Assembly (NCBI RefSeq): GCF_000472545.1
Contig: NZ_AWZV01000008.1
Coordinates: forward strand, 1-64,000
DNA length: 64,000 bases
Direction of reading: 5' to 3'
DNA from: Burkholderia sp. WSM2232
Lineage (GTDB): Bacteria > Pseudomonadota > Gammaproteobacteria > Burkholderiales > Burkholderiaceae
Made by a program: the position numbers and the translations under genes. The stretch's first letter is position 1; every line of letters starts with the position of its first letter. This document shows, one piece after another, positions 49,839 to 57,821 of this stretch. The notes beneath the pieces are model-generated. The model was not told the origin of the DNA. It did no database searches and saw only the letters and a program-made list of their open reading frames with translations.

Positions 49839-50154
49839 CGGCAGCGAGAATGGAATTTCGGATAGGGACGCGGAAAGACGCTCGGAAATTCTCACAGTAT
49901 GATGACATTGTTATGACATTCTCAATGTTATAAATTCTACGCTGTATTGCTCGCCTGTCGTCAATATGACGCAGTCTGTATGGGACCATGGGGCAACCCC
50001 ATCTGCGCGAGGTGACATCGTGAGCTCCGGTACGCTTAGAATGGCGTTTTTGAACAGCGCGGCCGGTCGCAGGGCGGCGACAGCTCCGGGCGCCAGTCAC
50101 ACCTTGCTCGCATCCACCACCGCCGCGCTCGCGCGCATGGAGTCCGCATACCCG
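49839..50154. other. divergent region between ppk1 and ppx
   Basis: It contains the Pho-box-like repeat and a TATAAA -10 facing ppx. The part from 49966 is open in the ppx frame, so some of it may be coding. Confidence 0.6.
49891..49919. promoter_or_regulatory. Pho box between ppk1 and ppx
   Basis: Three units at exact 11-bp steps: CTCACAG (49891), ATGACAT (49902), ATGACAT (49913). The half-sites read ATGTCAT ... ATGTCAT toward ppk1, yet the best -10, TATAAA at 49929-49934, faces ppx and lies 9 bp after the box. It may serve either gene or both. Confidence 0.7.
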
Positions 50155-51666
50155 ATGGTCAATACCCCACAATTGCTTGCTGCCGTCGACCTCGGTTCGA
50201 ACAGCTTCCGGCTGATTGTCGGCCGCGTCGAGGAAACCGACGCCGGCAGCCAGATCTACCAGGTCGATGCGTTGCGTGAGCCGGTGCGGCTCGCCGCCGG
50301 TCTGTCGCGCGACAAGATGCTCGACCGGGCGTCGCAGGTGCGCGGCTGGGACGCGCTCAAGCGCTTCGGTGAACGGCTGCGCGACTTTCATCCCGACCAC
50401 GTGCGCGCAGTTGCGACCAACACCCTGCGCATCGCGAAGAATGCCGGCGAATTTCTCGGCGAAGCGCAAGCCGCGCTCGGCTTTCCGATCGAGGTGATCG
50501 CCGGGCGCGAGGAAGCACGCCTCATCTACGCCGGCGCCGCGCATTCCGTGCCGGCGAGTCCCGGCAAGCGGCTCGTGGTGGACATAGGCGGCGGCTCGAC
50601 AGAGTTCATCATCGGTTCGCATTACACGCCGATCAAGATGGAGAGTCTCTATATCGGCTGCGTAAGCCATAGCCGTGCATTTTTCCCCGCGGGCAACGTC
50701 GACGAATACACGATGCGTCAGGCCGAACTCGCCGCCGGCCGCGAGATCCAGATCATTTCGTCGGAATACAAGAAGACGGGTTGGGAGCAGGCCATCGGTT
50801 CGTCGGGCACTGCGCGCGCGCTGGCGGAACTGGTCGAGGCAAACGGCTTCAATGACGCGGGCGTCACGCACGGCATTTCGCGCGGCGGACTGGAGCGGCT
50901 CAAGCGCGCGTTGATCAAGGCGGAGAACGTCAACCGGCTGAAGCTCGTCGCGCTGAAGGCGGACCGCATTCCCGTGCTGGCCGGTGGCCTGTCGATCATG
51001 ATCGCGGTGTTCGACGAGCTGGGCGTCGACTATGTCGACACGACAGACGGCGCATTGCGCCTCGGCGTACTTTACGATCTGCTGGGCCGCTCGCAGCACG
51101 AAGACATGCGCACGGTTACAGTGGAAGGCTTCATGCGCCGCTATGGCGTGGACCGCGCGCAGGCGGCTCGCATCGGCGAGCTGGCCGTGCGCTTTTACGA
51201 TCAGTTCGCAGAGCCCGACGAAGAACGCCGGGTAGAGAATCGAATGTTTCTCGGCTGGGCGGCGGCTCTGCATGAGATCGGCCTGTCCATTTCGCACAGC
51301 GCGTATCACAAGCACTCGGCGTATATCGCGAGCAACGCGGACATGCCGGGCTTTTCGCGCACCGACCAGGCGCGGCTTGCGGCGCTCGTGCTCGGTCATG
51401 CGGGCAAGCTCGGCAAGCTGTCGCAAACGCGCGAGGTGGAGTGGCCGTTGCTGTTCTGTCTGCGGCTTGCGGCGTTGTTGTGCCGCCGTCGTGCGGATGT
51501 CGGCCTGCCGGGCATTACGGTCGCCCAGGCGAACGGCGGTTACGAAGTGCGTTTGCCCAATGAATGGGTCGCCAATAATCCGCTCACCGACTACAGCCTG
51601 ATTCAGGAAGCCGCGGAGTGGGAAAAAGTTGGCATTCCGTATCGAGTGGTCTATACGGACGATTGA
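50155..51666 (+). CDS. ppx: exopolyphosphatase (Ppx/GppA family)
   Basis: A 503-aa ASKHA-fold phosphatase releasing phosphate from polyphosphate ends. Phosphate-1 motif AVDLGSNSFRLIVGR, then VVDIGGGSTEFIIG, and a C-terminal HD-like region (AALHEIGLSISHSAYHKHSAYI). The start is uncertain: MVNTPQLL (50155) directly before the core, MESAYP (50137), or an extended form from 49966. Its opposition to ppk1 allows joint control of polyphosphate. Confidence 0.93.
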   Translation: MVNTPQLLAAVDLGSNSFRLIVGRVEETDAGSQIYQVDALREPVRLAAGLSRDKMLDRASQVRGWDALKRFGERLRDFHPDHVRAVATNTLRIAKNAGEFLGEAQAALGFPIEVIAGREEARLIYAGAAHSVPASPGKRLVVDIGGGSTEFIIGSHYTPIKMESLYIGCVSHSRAFFPAGNVDEYTMRQAELAAGREIQIISSEYKKTGWEQAIGSSGTARALAELVEANGFNDAGVTHGISRGGLERLKRALIKAENVNRLKLVALKADRIPVLAGGLSIMIAVFDELGVDYVDTTDGALRLGVLYDLLGRSQHEDMRTVTVEGFMRRYGVDRAQAARIGELAVRFYDQFAEPDEERRVENRMFLGWAAALHEIGLSISHSAYHKHSAYIASNADMPGFSRTDQARLAALVLGHAGKLGKLSQTREVEWPLLFCLRLAALLCRRRADVGLPGITVAQANGGYEVRLPNEWVANNPLTDYSLIQEAAEWEKVGIPYRVVYTDD

Positions 51667-51717
51667 TGCATGCGTGTTGCGCTCGTCCGGTTGTCCGGCG
51701 AGCCAGCTTGCGGATGA

Positions 51718-51745
51718 AGAAAAGCCCGGTTTTCCGGGCTTTTTT
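51718..51745 (+). terminator. terminator after ppx
   Basis: AAAAGCCCGG, loop TTTT, CCGGGCTTTTTT, between converging ppx and olsB. Confidence 0.93.
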
Positions 51746-51776
51746 GTTCCTACGCCTGGTTCGCGCGTCGCGCTGT

Positions 51777-52589
51777 CTAGCGCGGCAACGCCTCGCCGAG
51801 GAAGTGGCGGGCGTAGCGCGCGTTGATGTCCGACAGGCGGAACAGCGTCAGGAAATCGGCCGTATTGAAGTCAGGGTCCCATGCCGGTGCGCCGCAAATC
51901 TTCGCACCAAGACGCAAATAGCCTTTGACGAGCGGCGGAGGCGCGACCTCCACGCCGGTTTGCAACTCGTCGACGGGCAGCGGCGTATGTGCAAATGCGC
52001 GATATTCCGGCGCCGTCAGCGCGCTGTCGCGCAACGAGCAATACAGGTTCGCCGCATAGTGGCCGCCGTCGACCATCGCGACGCTCGCGCAGCCGAGCAT
52101 CGTCTCGTAGCCGTTGTGCTTCATGTACGCGGCGAGCCCGGCCCACAGCGACATGATGACCGAGCCGCTGCGATAGTCCGGGTGCACGCATGAGCGGCCC
52201 ACTTCGACCATCTTCGCGCGCAGGTGCGTGAGGCGCGAAACGTCGAACTCGCTCTCAGCGTAGAGGCGTCCGATGCGCGCGGCCTGATGCGGCGGCAACG
52301 CGCGATAGGTGCCGACCACCTTCAGCGTGTCGAGATCGCGCACCAGCAGGTGATCGCAATACGGGTCGAACGAATCGACGTCGAGACCTGCGGGACCTGC
52401 CAGGCGTGCGCCCATTTCGTCGGCGAACACGCGGTAACGCAGACGCTGCGCCTCGCGGAGCTCCTCGTCGGTGCGAGCCCACGTGACTCGCAGGCGATGT
52501 TGCGCGGTGACCGTCTCTTCGGCGCGCGGCAGGCGACGGGACTCGAAGATGGAAGCGAGGGGCAGGGTAGGCGTCGGCAGTTCTCGCAT
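51777..52589 (-). CDS. olsB: ornithine lipid N-acyltransferase (OlsB-like)
   Basis: A 270-aa GNAT-fold protein of the OlsB/COG3176 type. Landmarks are LRYRVFADEMGARL, DVDSFDPYCDHLLVRD, EVGRSCVHPDYRSGSVIMSLWAGLAAYM and a long C-terminal arm with GYLRLGAKICGAPAWDPDFNTADF. OlsB transfers a 3-hydroxyacyl chain from ACP to ornithine, the first step to phosphorus-free ornithine lipids that replace phospholipids under phosphate limitation. The ATG at 52589 has AGGA upstream. Four 11-bp spaced PhoB half-sites precede it, and it lies directly after the pho-ppk-ppx block, which supports the assignment. Confidence 0.82.
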   Translation of the reverse strand: MRELPTPTLPLASIFESRRLPRAEETVTAQHRLRVTWARTDEELREAQRLRYRVFADEMGARLAGPAGLDVDSFDPYCDHLLVRDLDTLKVVGTYRALPPHQAARIGRLYAESEFDVSRLTHLRAKMVEVGRSCVHPDYRSGSVIMSLWAGLAAYMKHNGYETMLGCASVAMVDGGHYAANLYCSLRDSALTAPEYRAFAHTPLPVDELQTGVEVAPPPLVKGYLRLGAKICGAPAWDPDFNTADFLTLFRLSDINARYARHFLGEALPR

Positions 52590-52646
52590 TGGGGCGTCCT
52601 GGTCGAAAAAAGGGTGAGTCTTTTTTCGCCAATGTAGTAACGCCCA

Positions 52647-52686
52647 GTGACGCTCGCATGGCAATGCCGTGACGATTGGATGACTG
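52647..52686 (-). promoter_or_regulatory. putative Pho box upstream of olsB
   Basis: On the minus strand CAGTCAT, TCGTCAC, TTGCCAT and GCGTCAC repeat at exactly 11 bp, and a -10-like TACATT (52636-52631) begins 10 bp after the last unit. The box ends 57 bp before the olsB start. Confidence 0.65.
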
Positions 52687-52861
52687 CATGTAAGCCGCGT
52701 AGTAAGCCGCGCAGTAAGTCGCGTCGTAGGCCATGTGCCTGGCTGTCGGGCTACGCCGCTTCGATGCGCGGCCTACACGCGGCGCGTCATGTCTTGCCTG
52801 CTCGCCGTGGTTTGCCGGCGCTTTTGCGTGCCGAGTCTGCCTGCCGAACGTGCGGGGCGGA

Positions 52862-53320
52862 TCAGACCAGCTCGGGTGTCATTGCCGCCAGCAGCACCGC
52901 CTGATCGTCGCCGTGACGCTCGCGGCTTTCGATCCACCACAGGCCGGCTTTCTTGACCGGCCAGCTTGCGTCGCTGCCTGCGAGCAATCTGGCTGCGACA
53001 TGGCCGAGCGTCGGCTGATGACCGACTATTACCACCGTGGCGGCAATGCCTTTGGGCCATCCTGCCGCATTGAGTACGTCGGCCGCGCTTGCGTTCGGCG
53101 CCAGTTCGCGCACGACGCGATACTGGTCGCTCAGCGTCTCCGCTGTCTGAATGGTGCGCACAGCCGGACTCGCGAGGACCACGGCGTCATCGGGCAGCCG
53201 CGTGCGCAACCATTTGGCGACGTTCTGCGCCTGCTTGCGCCCGCGCGTGGTGAGCGCGCGGGCGAGGTCCGTGGCGGCATAGTCTTCGGCTTCGGCGTGA
53301 CGCCAGAGAATCAGATTCAT
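52862..53320 (-). CDS. sixA: phosphohistidine phosphatase SixA
   Basis: A 152-aa histidine-phosphatase-superfamily protein with the RHG-type motif LILWRHAEAED at the N-terminus, VLASPAVRTIQTAE and the second catalytic histidine in VVIVGHQPTLGHVA. SixA removes phosphate from phosphohistidine of phosphotransfer proteins (ArcB or PTS-Ntr NPr in E. coli). The ATG at 53318-53320 is the family start. It is the same strand as olsB but about 270 bp upstream, with the Pho box between, so separate transcription is likely. Confidence 0.9.
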   Translation of the reverse strand: MNLILWRHAEAEDYAATDLARALTTRGRKQAQNVAKWLRTRLPDDAVVLASPAVRTIQTAETLSDQYRVVRELAPNASAADVLNAAGWPKGIAATVVIVGHQPTLGHVAARLLAGSDASWPVKKAGLWWIESRERHGDDQAVLLAAMTPELV

Positions 53321-53707
53321 GCGGGCTCCTAGAGTCTGAGTGCGACGATTGGGGCCTTCGGTGTCATGTCGGCCGTTGCCTTGTCCACTGTCGCATGCGC
53401 GTGCCGTGGGCTGCAAGGTGGGCGAGGGGGCGGGCGCTCGCGGCGCCCTTGGATGGCTCGTGCATGCGTTGCCGGTGCGTTGTTGCTTCGCTGCTGTGGC
53501 GCTGCCGCTTTGCTCCGCCTCGTTGCTGCGCCTTTTGCTCTACCCTTGGCTTTGCCTTGCGCCGCATGTGGTCGTGCGGTGTCGCGCGGTTTCCATATCA
53601 GTCTGCTGTAGCAGACTGCGATCCTGCATCCGCCGGCACCCGGAAAAACAAAAAAACCCGCGAAGCCGAAGGCTACGCGGGTTCCGTCATACATGCTGCT
53701 TGTTTCG
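53321..53707. other. intergenic, 387 bp between sixA and tRNA-Pro
   Basis: It contains the tRNA-Pro terminator and a GC-rich, repetitive stretch (53440-53580). Read on the minus strand this gives a Lys/Arg/Ala-rich sequence reminiscent of histone-like tails, but with no start, binding site or family match. Probably non-coding or a decayed gene. Confidence 0.4.
53650..53686 (-). terminator. terminator after tRNA-Pro
   Basis: On the minus strand GGAACCCGCGTAGCC, TTCG tetraloop, GGCTTCGCGGGTT then TTTTT. Confidence 0.9.
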
Positions 53708-53784
53708 TGGTCGGAGCGAAAGGATTCGAACCTTCGACCCTCTGATCCCAAATCAGATGCGCTACCAGGCTGCGCTACGCTCCG
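53708..53784 (-). tRNA. tRNA-Pro (TGG)
   Basis: A 77-nt cloverleaf on the minus strand: acceptor CGGAGCG/CGCTCCG, anticodon stem CTGAT/ATCAG with anticodon TGG, T arm GAAGGTTCGAATCCTTT and an encoded CCA. Confidence 0.95.
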
Positions 53785-53857
53785 ACGAATCCGAGATTCT
53801 ACGTGGCTTCTGGTGCCAGAGTCAATCGCGAATTGCGTCGGAGCGAAAAATGCTGCG

Positions 53858-54016
53858 TCATATGCGTCCCATGACCAGCAGCACGATGACGATGATCAGC
53901 ACGACGCCGAGCACGCCGGTAGGGCGGTAGCCCCAGCCGCTACTGTACGGCCACGTCGGCAGCGCGCCGATCAGCAGCAGGATAAGCACGATGAGCAGGA
54001 TGGTTCCGATCGTCAT
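53858..54016 (-). CDS. DUF3309 small membrane protein
   Basis: A 52-aa protein: MTIGTILLIVLILLLIGALP, then a Pro/Trp/Tyr/Gly linker, then a second hydrophobic helix ending MGRI. This is the DUF3309 pattern, two helices joined by WPYSSGWGY. The function is unknown. GGGAGAA lies before the ATG at 54014-54016. Confidence 0.85.
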   Translation of the reverse strand: MTIGTILLIVLILLLIGALPTWPYSSGWGYRPTGVLGVVLIIVIVLLVMGRI

Positions 54017-54243
54017 TTGAGTTCTCCCTGTCCGGCCGCAGAGCATACTGGGCCGCATGGTTGATCCGGCGCACATTGCTTGCCGCGGCAAGCGACGCAC
54101 AACGCACGCGCTCCTTGCAGCCACCGAGTCAGCAACGCGCATGCCTGGCGATCCGCGCCGGCCCTCTTCAGACGAAACGCGGGCAAAGCGCCACCCGCCC
54201 GCGAGTGCGGGACCAACCGCTGACGAATCAGGCCACCGCGGTA

Positions 54244-54420
54244 TCAATGCCGCCGACGCATCCAGTGCGGCATATGCACATGCTGGTGGGTCATCCAGTG
54301 ATGCAGCATGCCTTCGCCGTGTTCGCGCCGATAAGTTCTGGTTTCGAAGATGGACAGCGCAAGCAGCACCGCGAGACCTACTCCGAGTCCGACCAGACCC
54401 GCGATCGATTCAGCGTCCAT
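54244..54420 (-). CDS. small membrane protein with His/Met-rich tail
   Basis: A 58-aa ORF starting MDAESIAGLVGLGVGLAVLL. Residues 6-23 are a single hydrophobic helix. The tail beginning at about residue 35 is packed with His, Met and Trp (HHWMTHQHVHMPHWM) and ends in RRRH. GGAG stands 7 bp before the ATG at 54418-54420. Family not recognised. The tail looks able to bind copper, zinc or nickel, which is inference from composition only. It lies between the DUF3309 gene and a small lipoprotein gene on the opposite strand. Confidence 0.65.
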   Translation of the reverse strand: MDAESIAGLVGLGVGLAVLLALSIFETRTYRREHGEGMLHHWMTHQHVHMPHWMRRRH

Positions 54421-54574
54421 GGCAGTCTCCTATGACGTCCGGCTGTGACTTCATAGTAGGTCACGCATTGTGAAATGGCAGAGCGGTCTGTGCGCGCGGC
54501 GTCATGGAACGTGCGTTGCGGGTAGACTTCCGCGCTCGCGTCGTCCGTTCCCTTTCCTTAAGAGATCAGCCTCC

Positions 54575-54754
54575 ATGTTCCGCGTTTCGATAATTGCATT
54601 GCTGCTAGCCGCCGCTGCCGGCACTGGCATGACCGGCTGCGCGAACGGGCCGTCCGGGCACCGTGCCGGCCCGCCGCAAGATCCCGCCGATTATCACGGC
54701 GTGCCCACCGACACTCACCCGCCCGCGATGGTGCCCGCGCCGGTCGCACGTTGA
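54575..54754 (+). CDS. small hypothetical lipoprotein
   Basis: A 59-aa product with signal MFRVSIIALLLAAAAGTG and lipobox MTGC; the mature part is a short Pro/His-rich peptide (DPADYHGVPTDTHPP). Only 35-40 residues remain after processing. No family recognised. AAGAGA upstream is a weak binding site. Similar small lipoproteins are common near envelope genes in this order. Confidence 0.6.
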   Translation: MFRVSIIALLLAAAAGTGMTGCANGPSGHRAGPPQDPADYHGVPTDTHPPAMVPAPVAR

Positions 54755-54801
54755 GTACGGGCGCAGAATGTAGCGCGGAGCGGGGCAGGGCGGGCCTGCC
54801 G

Positions 54802-54822
54802 GGCTGATGATGCACATCAGCC
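54802..54822. terminator. hairpin between small lipoprotein and MATE genes
   Basis: GGCTGATG, loop ATGCA, CATCAGCC, between converging genes; no T-run on either side, so it is a weak terminator at best. Confidence 0.45.
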
Positions 54823-54845
54823 TGCCCGCGCTAACGCAGCCTCTG

Positions 54846-56204
54846 TCAGGCGCCGGCGCTGCCCACGCCACGAACCAGCTTGGGCAGATGGCGCGCGAGC
54901 GTCGCCCCGCGCGCGGCCATGAAGATGAGCAGCGCGGCCCACAGTCCATGATTGCCGTACGCGCCGGGCAGCACCCACGACGCGCCGACGAAGACCGCGA
55001 ACGAGACGACCATCGAGGTCATCAACTCGCGTGTGCGCGTTGCGCCGATGAATACGCCGTCCAGTACGTAGCCCGCCACGGATACCACCGGCGAAAGCGC
55101 CGCCCACGGCAGATACAGGTACGCCGTGTTGCGCACGGCGGCCTGATCGGTGAGACGCTCGACGATCCACGCACCGGCGCCCGCATACGCGAGCGCAAAG
55201 CCAAGCGCGCCGAGCACGGACCAGAAGGCCGTCACCTTGACCGCCTCGACGAACGCGCGCCGGTCGCGCGCGCCAATTGCCGCGCCGACCAGCGCCTCGG
55301 CGGCATGCGCGAAGCCGTCGAGTCCATAAGCCATGAAGGTCTGGAAGTTGAGCAGCAGCGCGTTGGCGGCGAGCGTCGCGTCGCCCTGACGCGCGCCCAG
55401 GTGCGCAAACCAGCCGAACGACAGCAGCAGACACAGCGTGCGCACGAAGATGTCGCGATTGAGCGTGACAAGCCGCCTGAGCGCCGCCGCATCGAAAAGC
55501 GCGCGGCGGCTCGGCGCAGGCAGGCCTCGCGGACTGCCGCGCCACAAGAGCGCTGCGCCGAGCACGAAGCCGAGCGCGTCCGCGGTGGCGGTGGCCGCAC
55601 CGATTCCGGCGACGCCCCAATCGAAGGCGGACACATAAAGCAGCACGGCGGCAATGTTCACGCCGTTGATGAACACTTGTGAGAGCAGCGCAAGCCGCAC
55701 GCGCTGTGTGCCGAGCAGCCACCCGAGCACGACGTAGTTGCCCAGCGCGAAGGGCGCGGCCCAGATGCGCGCGTGGCAGTAGAGACGGGCGCTGTGCTGC
55801 ACCGCCTCGCTGCCGCCGAGCGCGCGCAAAGCGTAGTCAATCAGCGGCGCTTGCAGCGCGAGCACCGCGGCGCCGATCACGGCTGCGAGCAACAGCGCGC
55901 GCATCACGTCATCGCGTAATCGGGCATGCTCGCCGGCCCCATGCGACTGCGCGACGAGGCCCGTCGTGCCCATGCGCAGAAAGCCGAAACCCCAGAACAC
56001 GAAGTTGAAGAAAAGGCCGCCGAGCGCCACGCCGCCGAGATACGACGCATTGCTCAGATGTCCGGCGACGGCCGTATCGACAGCGCCGAGAATCGGCTGC
56101 GTGAGATTTGCGAGGACGATCGGAAACGCCAGTGCAAGCACGCGGCGGTGCCAGCGCACCGGCAGCGCGCGCCTCGCGTGCGCGGCAGGGGCCGCTTCGC
56201 TCAA
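54846..56204 (-). CDS. MATE family efflux transporter
   Basis: About 452 aa with twelve hydrophobic helices and the DinF/NorM MATE pattern: LALAFPIVLANLTQPILGAVDTAVAGHL at the N-terminus and a second half beginning near LVTLNRDIFVRTLCLLLSF. It exports cationic compounds using Na+ or H+; the substrate is unknown. The preferred start is TTG at 56204, which overlaps the TGA of the upstream DUF2288 gene and has AGGA 7 bp before it. A GTG at 56222 is the alternative. Coupled translation with the upstream gene is likely. Confidence 0.85.
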   Translation of the reverse strand: MSEAAPAAHARRALPVRWHRRVLALAFPIVLANLTQPILGAVDTAVAGHLSNASYLGGVALGGLFFNFVFWGFGFLRMGTTGLVAQSHGAGEHARLRDDVMRALLLAAVIGAAVLALQAPLIDYALRALGGSEAVQHSARLYCHARIWAAPFALGNYVVLGWLLGTQRVRLALLSQVFINGVNIAAVLLYVSAFDWGVAGIGAATATADALGFVLGAALLWRGSPRGLPAPSRRALFDAAALRRLVTLNRDIFVRTLCLLLSFGWFAHLGARQGDATLAANALLLNFQTFMAYGLDGFAHAAEALVGAAIGARDRRAFVEAVKVTAFWSVLGALGFALAYAGAGAWIVERLTDQAAVRNTAYLYLPWAALSPVVSVAGYVLDGVFIGATRTRELMTSMVVSFAVFVGASWVLPGAYGNHGLWAALLIFMAARGATLARHLPKLVRGVGSAGA

Positions 56205-56509
56205 TGGCGTTCCTGCACGCACACCCACGGCGAGACGACCACCGCCCACAGGTCCGGATCGCGCGCGGCGAAGTCGGCGGCGGTGTCGGCCTGAACGCGC
56301 TCGACCAGCCCCGCTGACAGCCACTGGGTGACTTGCGTGGTGTCGTCGTTGGCGATCGCTTCGGCGACGCTCACCAGATCGAGGTCGCTCGCGACGCGCA
56401 GCAGCATGCCGCGCGCAAAGAAGCGTTCCAGTTCCGGCCAGCCGATTTTTGCGGTTTCGGCAAGGAGCTTGGCGTAGAGGGGGCTATGGGTGGCGTCGTT
56501 GGAAGTCAT
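56201..56509 (-). CDS. DUF2288 family protein
   Basis: A 102-aa acidic soluble protein with the DUF2288 features LYAKLLAETAKIGWPELERFFARGMLLRV and a C-terminal WAVVVSPWVCVQE. No function known. Its stop overlaps the start of the MATE gene. Confidence 0.85.
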   Translation of the reverse strand: MTSNDATHSPLYAKLLAETAKIGWPELERFFARGMLLRVASDLDLVSVAEAIANDDTTQVTQWLSAGLVERVQADTAADFAARDPDLWAVVVSPWVCVQERH

Positions 56510-56763
56510 CGTCAGCGGGTTCCGGCGGGGTCGATACTATAAACCATCGGCGCGGGCAACCTGCGCGGTGCGCGTTCAGCATGGCTCGCCTGCGGCAATG
56601 CAGCCGATTCTGAACCTGGATGCCGCCTGATTCAATGTCATGCATTTGCGCAAGGTTGCCACGGGTGACAGCAGATCCAATACCCGGGGAGAACGGCCGG
56701 ATTATGACTTTCGGCTGACTTGCACGACGCAGCCCCGATGAATAACATCTGATTATTGATTAA

Positions 56764-56792
56764 TGAACAGACGATTTTAGAGGTGCGATAAT
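56764..56792 (+). promoter_or_regulatory. promoter-like sequence in the gene-free region
   Basis: TGAACA, 17 bp, GATAAT in an AT-rich context, pointing toward the orphan terminator about 450 bp downstream. The -35 matches 4 of 6 and the -10 5 of 6 consensus bases. Confidence 0.4.
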
Positions 56793-57119
56793 TCGTCGGT
56801 CGATTCGAGGCTGCGCAGTTTCGCAATTGGAGAATCCGGCGCTCAATGGCTATCGCGTGAGTTACGAAAGCGGCGATTTAATCGAAAGAGTGCGGTGGCA
56901 CACCAAGCGTGTCCGGAGCGATCAACGGTCTAAAATCGCTGCCCTCGCGTGCGCGTCGGACTCCTGCCGGTTTCGTCAGCCCAATGGTCGGGCAGTGGCA
57001 TCAGCCTTGCTACATGCGGGTTTCCAGCGAGTTAATCACGGCTTTCATTGCCGGATAATCGGCCAATCAGCGCCGGCAGGCGATGTTTTATTCCGCGTTT
57101 TGCAATTCACATAACGCGT

Positions 57120-57269
57120 AATCCGTGCGTCGCGTCACATTGTCCGGGAAATTAATATATTGCGCTTGTAAAACCGCGTTGATAAATTCGGTTCTGGCGC
57201 ATGGTGAACCGGTCCTTTGCCGATATGCGCCGAACCCCCGTTAGCCCGGCCTCGCGCCGGGCTTTTTTT
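57120..57269 (+). ncRNA. candidate small RNA
   Basis: Stem GGCGCAT (57196-57202) / ATGCGCC (57225-57231), a short single-stranded linker, then a perfect 8-bp intrinsic terminator with seven T: the shape of a Hfq-type bacterial sRNA. The 5' end is undefined; transcription might begin near 57170-57195 or as far upstream as 56800. No match to a known RNA family is recognised. Confidence 0.3.
57243..57269 (+). terminator. orphan intrinsic terminator
   Basis: AGCCCGGC, loop CTCGC, GCCGGGCT, then a T7 run. No plus-strand gene lies within 2.4 kb upstream. Confidence 0.88.
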
Positions 57270-57494
57270 CACCTGATTTTTCACGTACGGTCATTGCGCG
57301 TACACACGCTGCGCCGATCATAAAGCTTACTTTTTCTTTCGCCGACTTATGCGCCTGGTCATCATTTTCGTCGCCGTGTGGCCTGTCGGTTTGGCGGCGC
57401 TGCTGGCCTTCGCCGCGCGCATCGAGCCACGCTCGGGACGCTGGCGGCGTGGCCCGTCGGACGCACCGCAATCTTGCGGCGCGGCGCGCGCGTG

Positions 57495-57821
57495 TTATTG
57501 CTTGCAGCGAACGACCATCGAACGGTTTTTCACATTCGCGCCGAAAATGCCGCCGACGGTGCCGCCAGAGGTGGCGCCGTTATCCACATCCTTCGATACG
57601 ACGTCGTAGCCGTAATTGCCGCACACTTCGCCCGCGCGTTTGTAGCATTCGGCCCAACTGGTGCTCGCATCACTGCCGCTGCAGTTGATCGCGAAGCCGG
57701 TGTCCCCGCTCGGCAAGTAGGTCATGGTGGTGGTCGTGGAGCAACCCGAGAGGCTCGCCAGTGTCAGCAGGCCGACACCCATCGCCGCGGCCGACGCCAT
57801 GTAAGCCAATGCGCTCTTCAT
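57495..57821 (-). CDS. hypothetical cysteine-containing lipoprotein
   Basis: A 108-aa protein with lipoprotein signal ending LASLSGC (about residue 27), then a small domain with three further cysteines placed FAINCSGS, WAECYKRAGEVCGNYGYDVVS, and a final C near the end, likely forming disulfides in the periplasm. The GxCxxWxxCxxxAxxxCGxxGYxV layout recurs in uncharacterised proteobacterial lipoproteins. A Gly/Thr/Ser-rich patch precedes the end. The ATG at 57819-57821 follows an AAGGAAT site. Confidence 0.75.
   Translation of the reverse strand: MKSALAYMASAAAMGVGLLTLASLSGCSTTTTMTYLPSGDTGFAINCSGSDASTSWAECYKRAGEVCGNYGYDVVSKDVDNGATSGGTVGGIFGANVKNRSMVVRCKQ

Larger units (their letters stand above)
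56510..57494. other. gene-free 985-bp region, AT-richer than its surroundings
   Basis: The largest stretch without a supported gene. From about 56690 to 57190 it is visibly less GC-rich than the flanking genes. ORFs on both strands have poor codon use and no ribosome binding site. It contains a promoter-like pair (56764-56792), several short hairpins and a very strong plus-strand terminator (57243-57269) with no gene to serve. Confidence 0.6.

Noticed and set aside
53395..53751. Lys/Arg/Ala-rich minus-strand ORFs like a histone H1-type tail
   Set aside because: The frame has no credible start and overlaps tRNA-Pro; the composition follows from a repetitive GC-rich stretch.
56827..57114. 95-codon plus-strand ORF in the gene-free region
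   Set aside because: It starts with TTG without a ribosome binding site, its codon use differs from real genes here and the product resembles nothing I know.
57349..57609. 86-codon plus-strand ORF with a hydrophobic start (MRLVIIFVAVWPVGLAALLAF)
   Set aside because: The first part could be a membrane helix, but the rest runs antisense through the lipoprotein gene, and there is no binding site. A shorter real peptide cannot be excluded.
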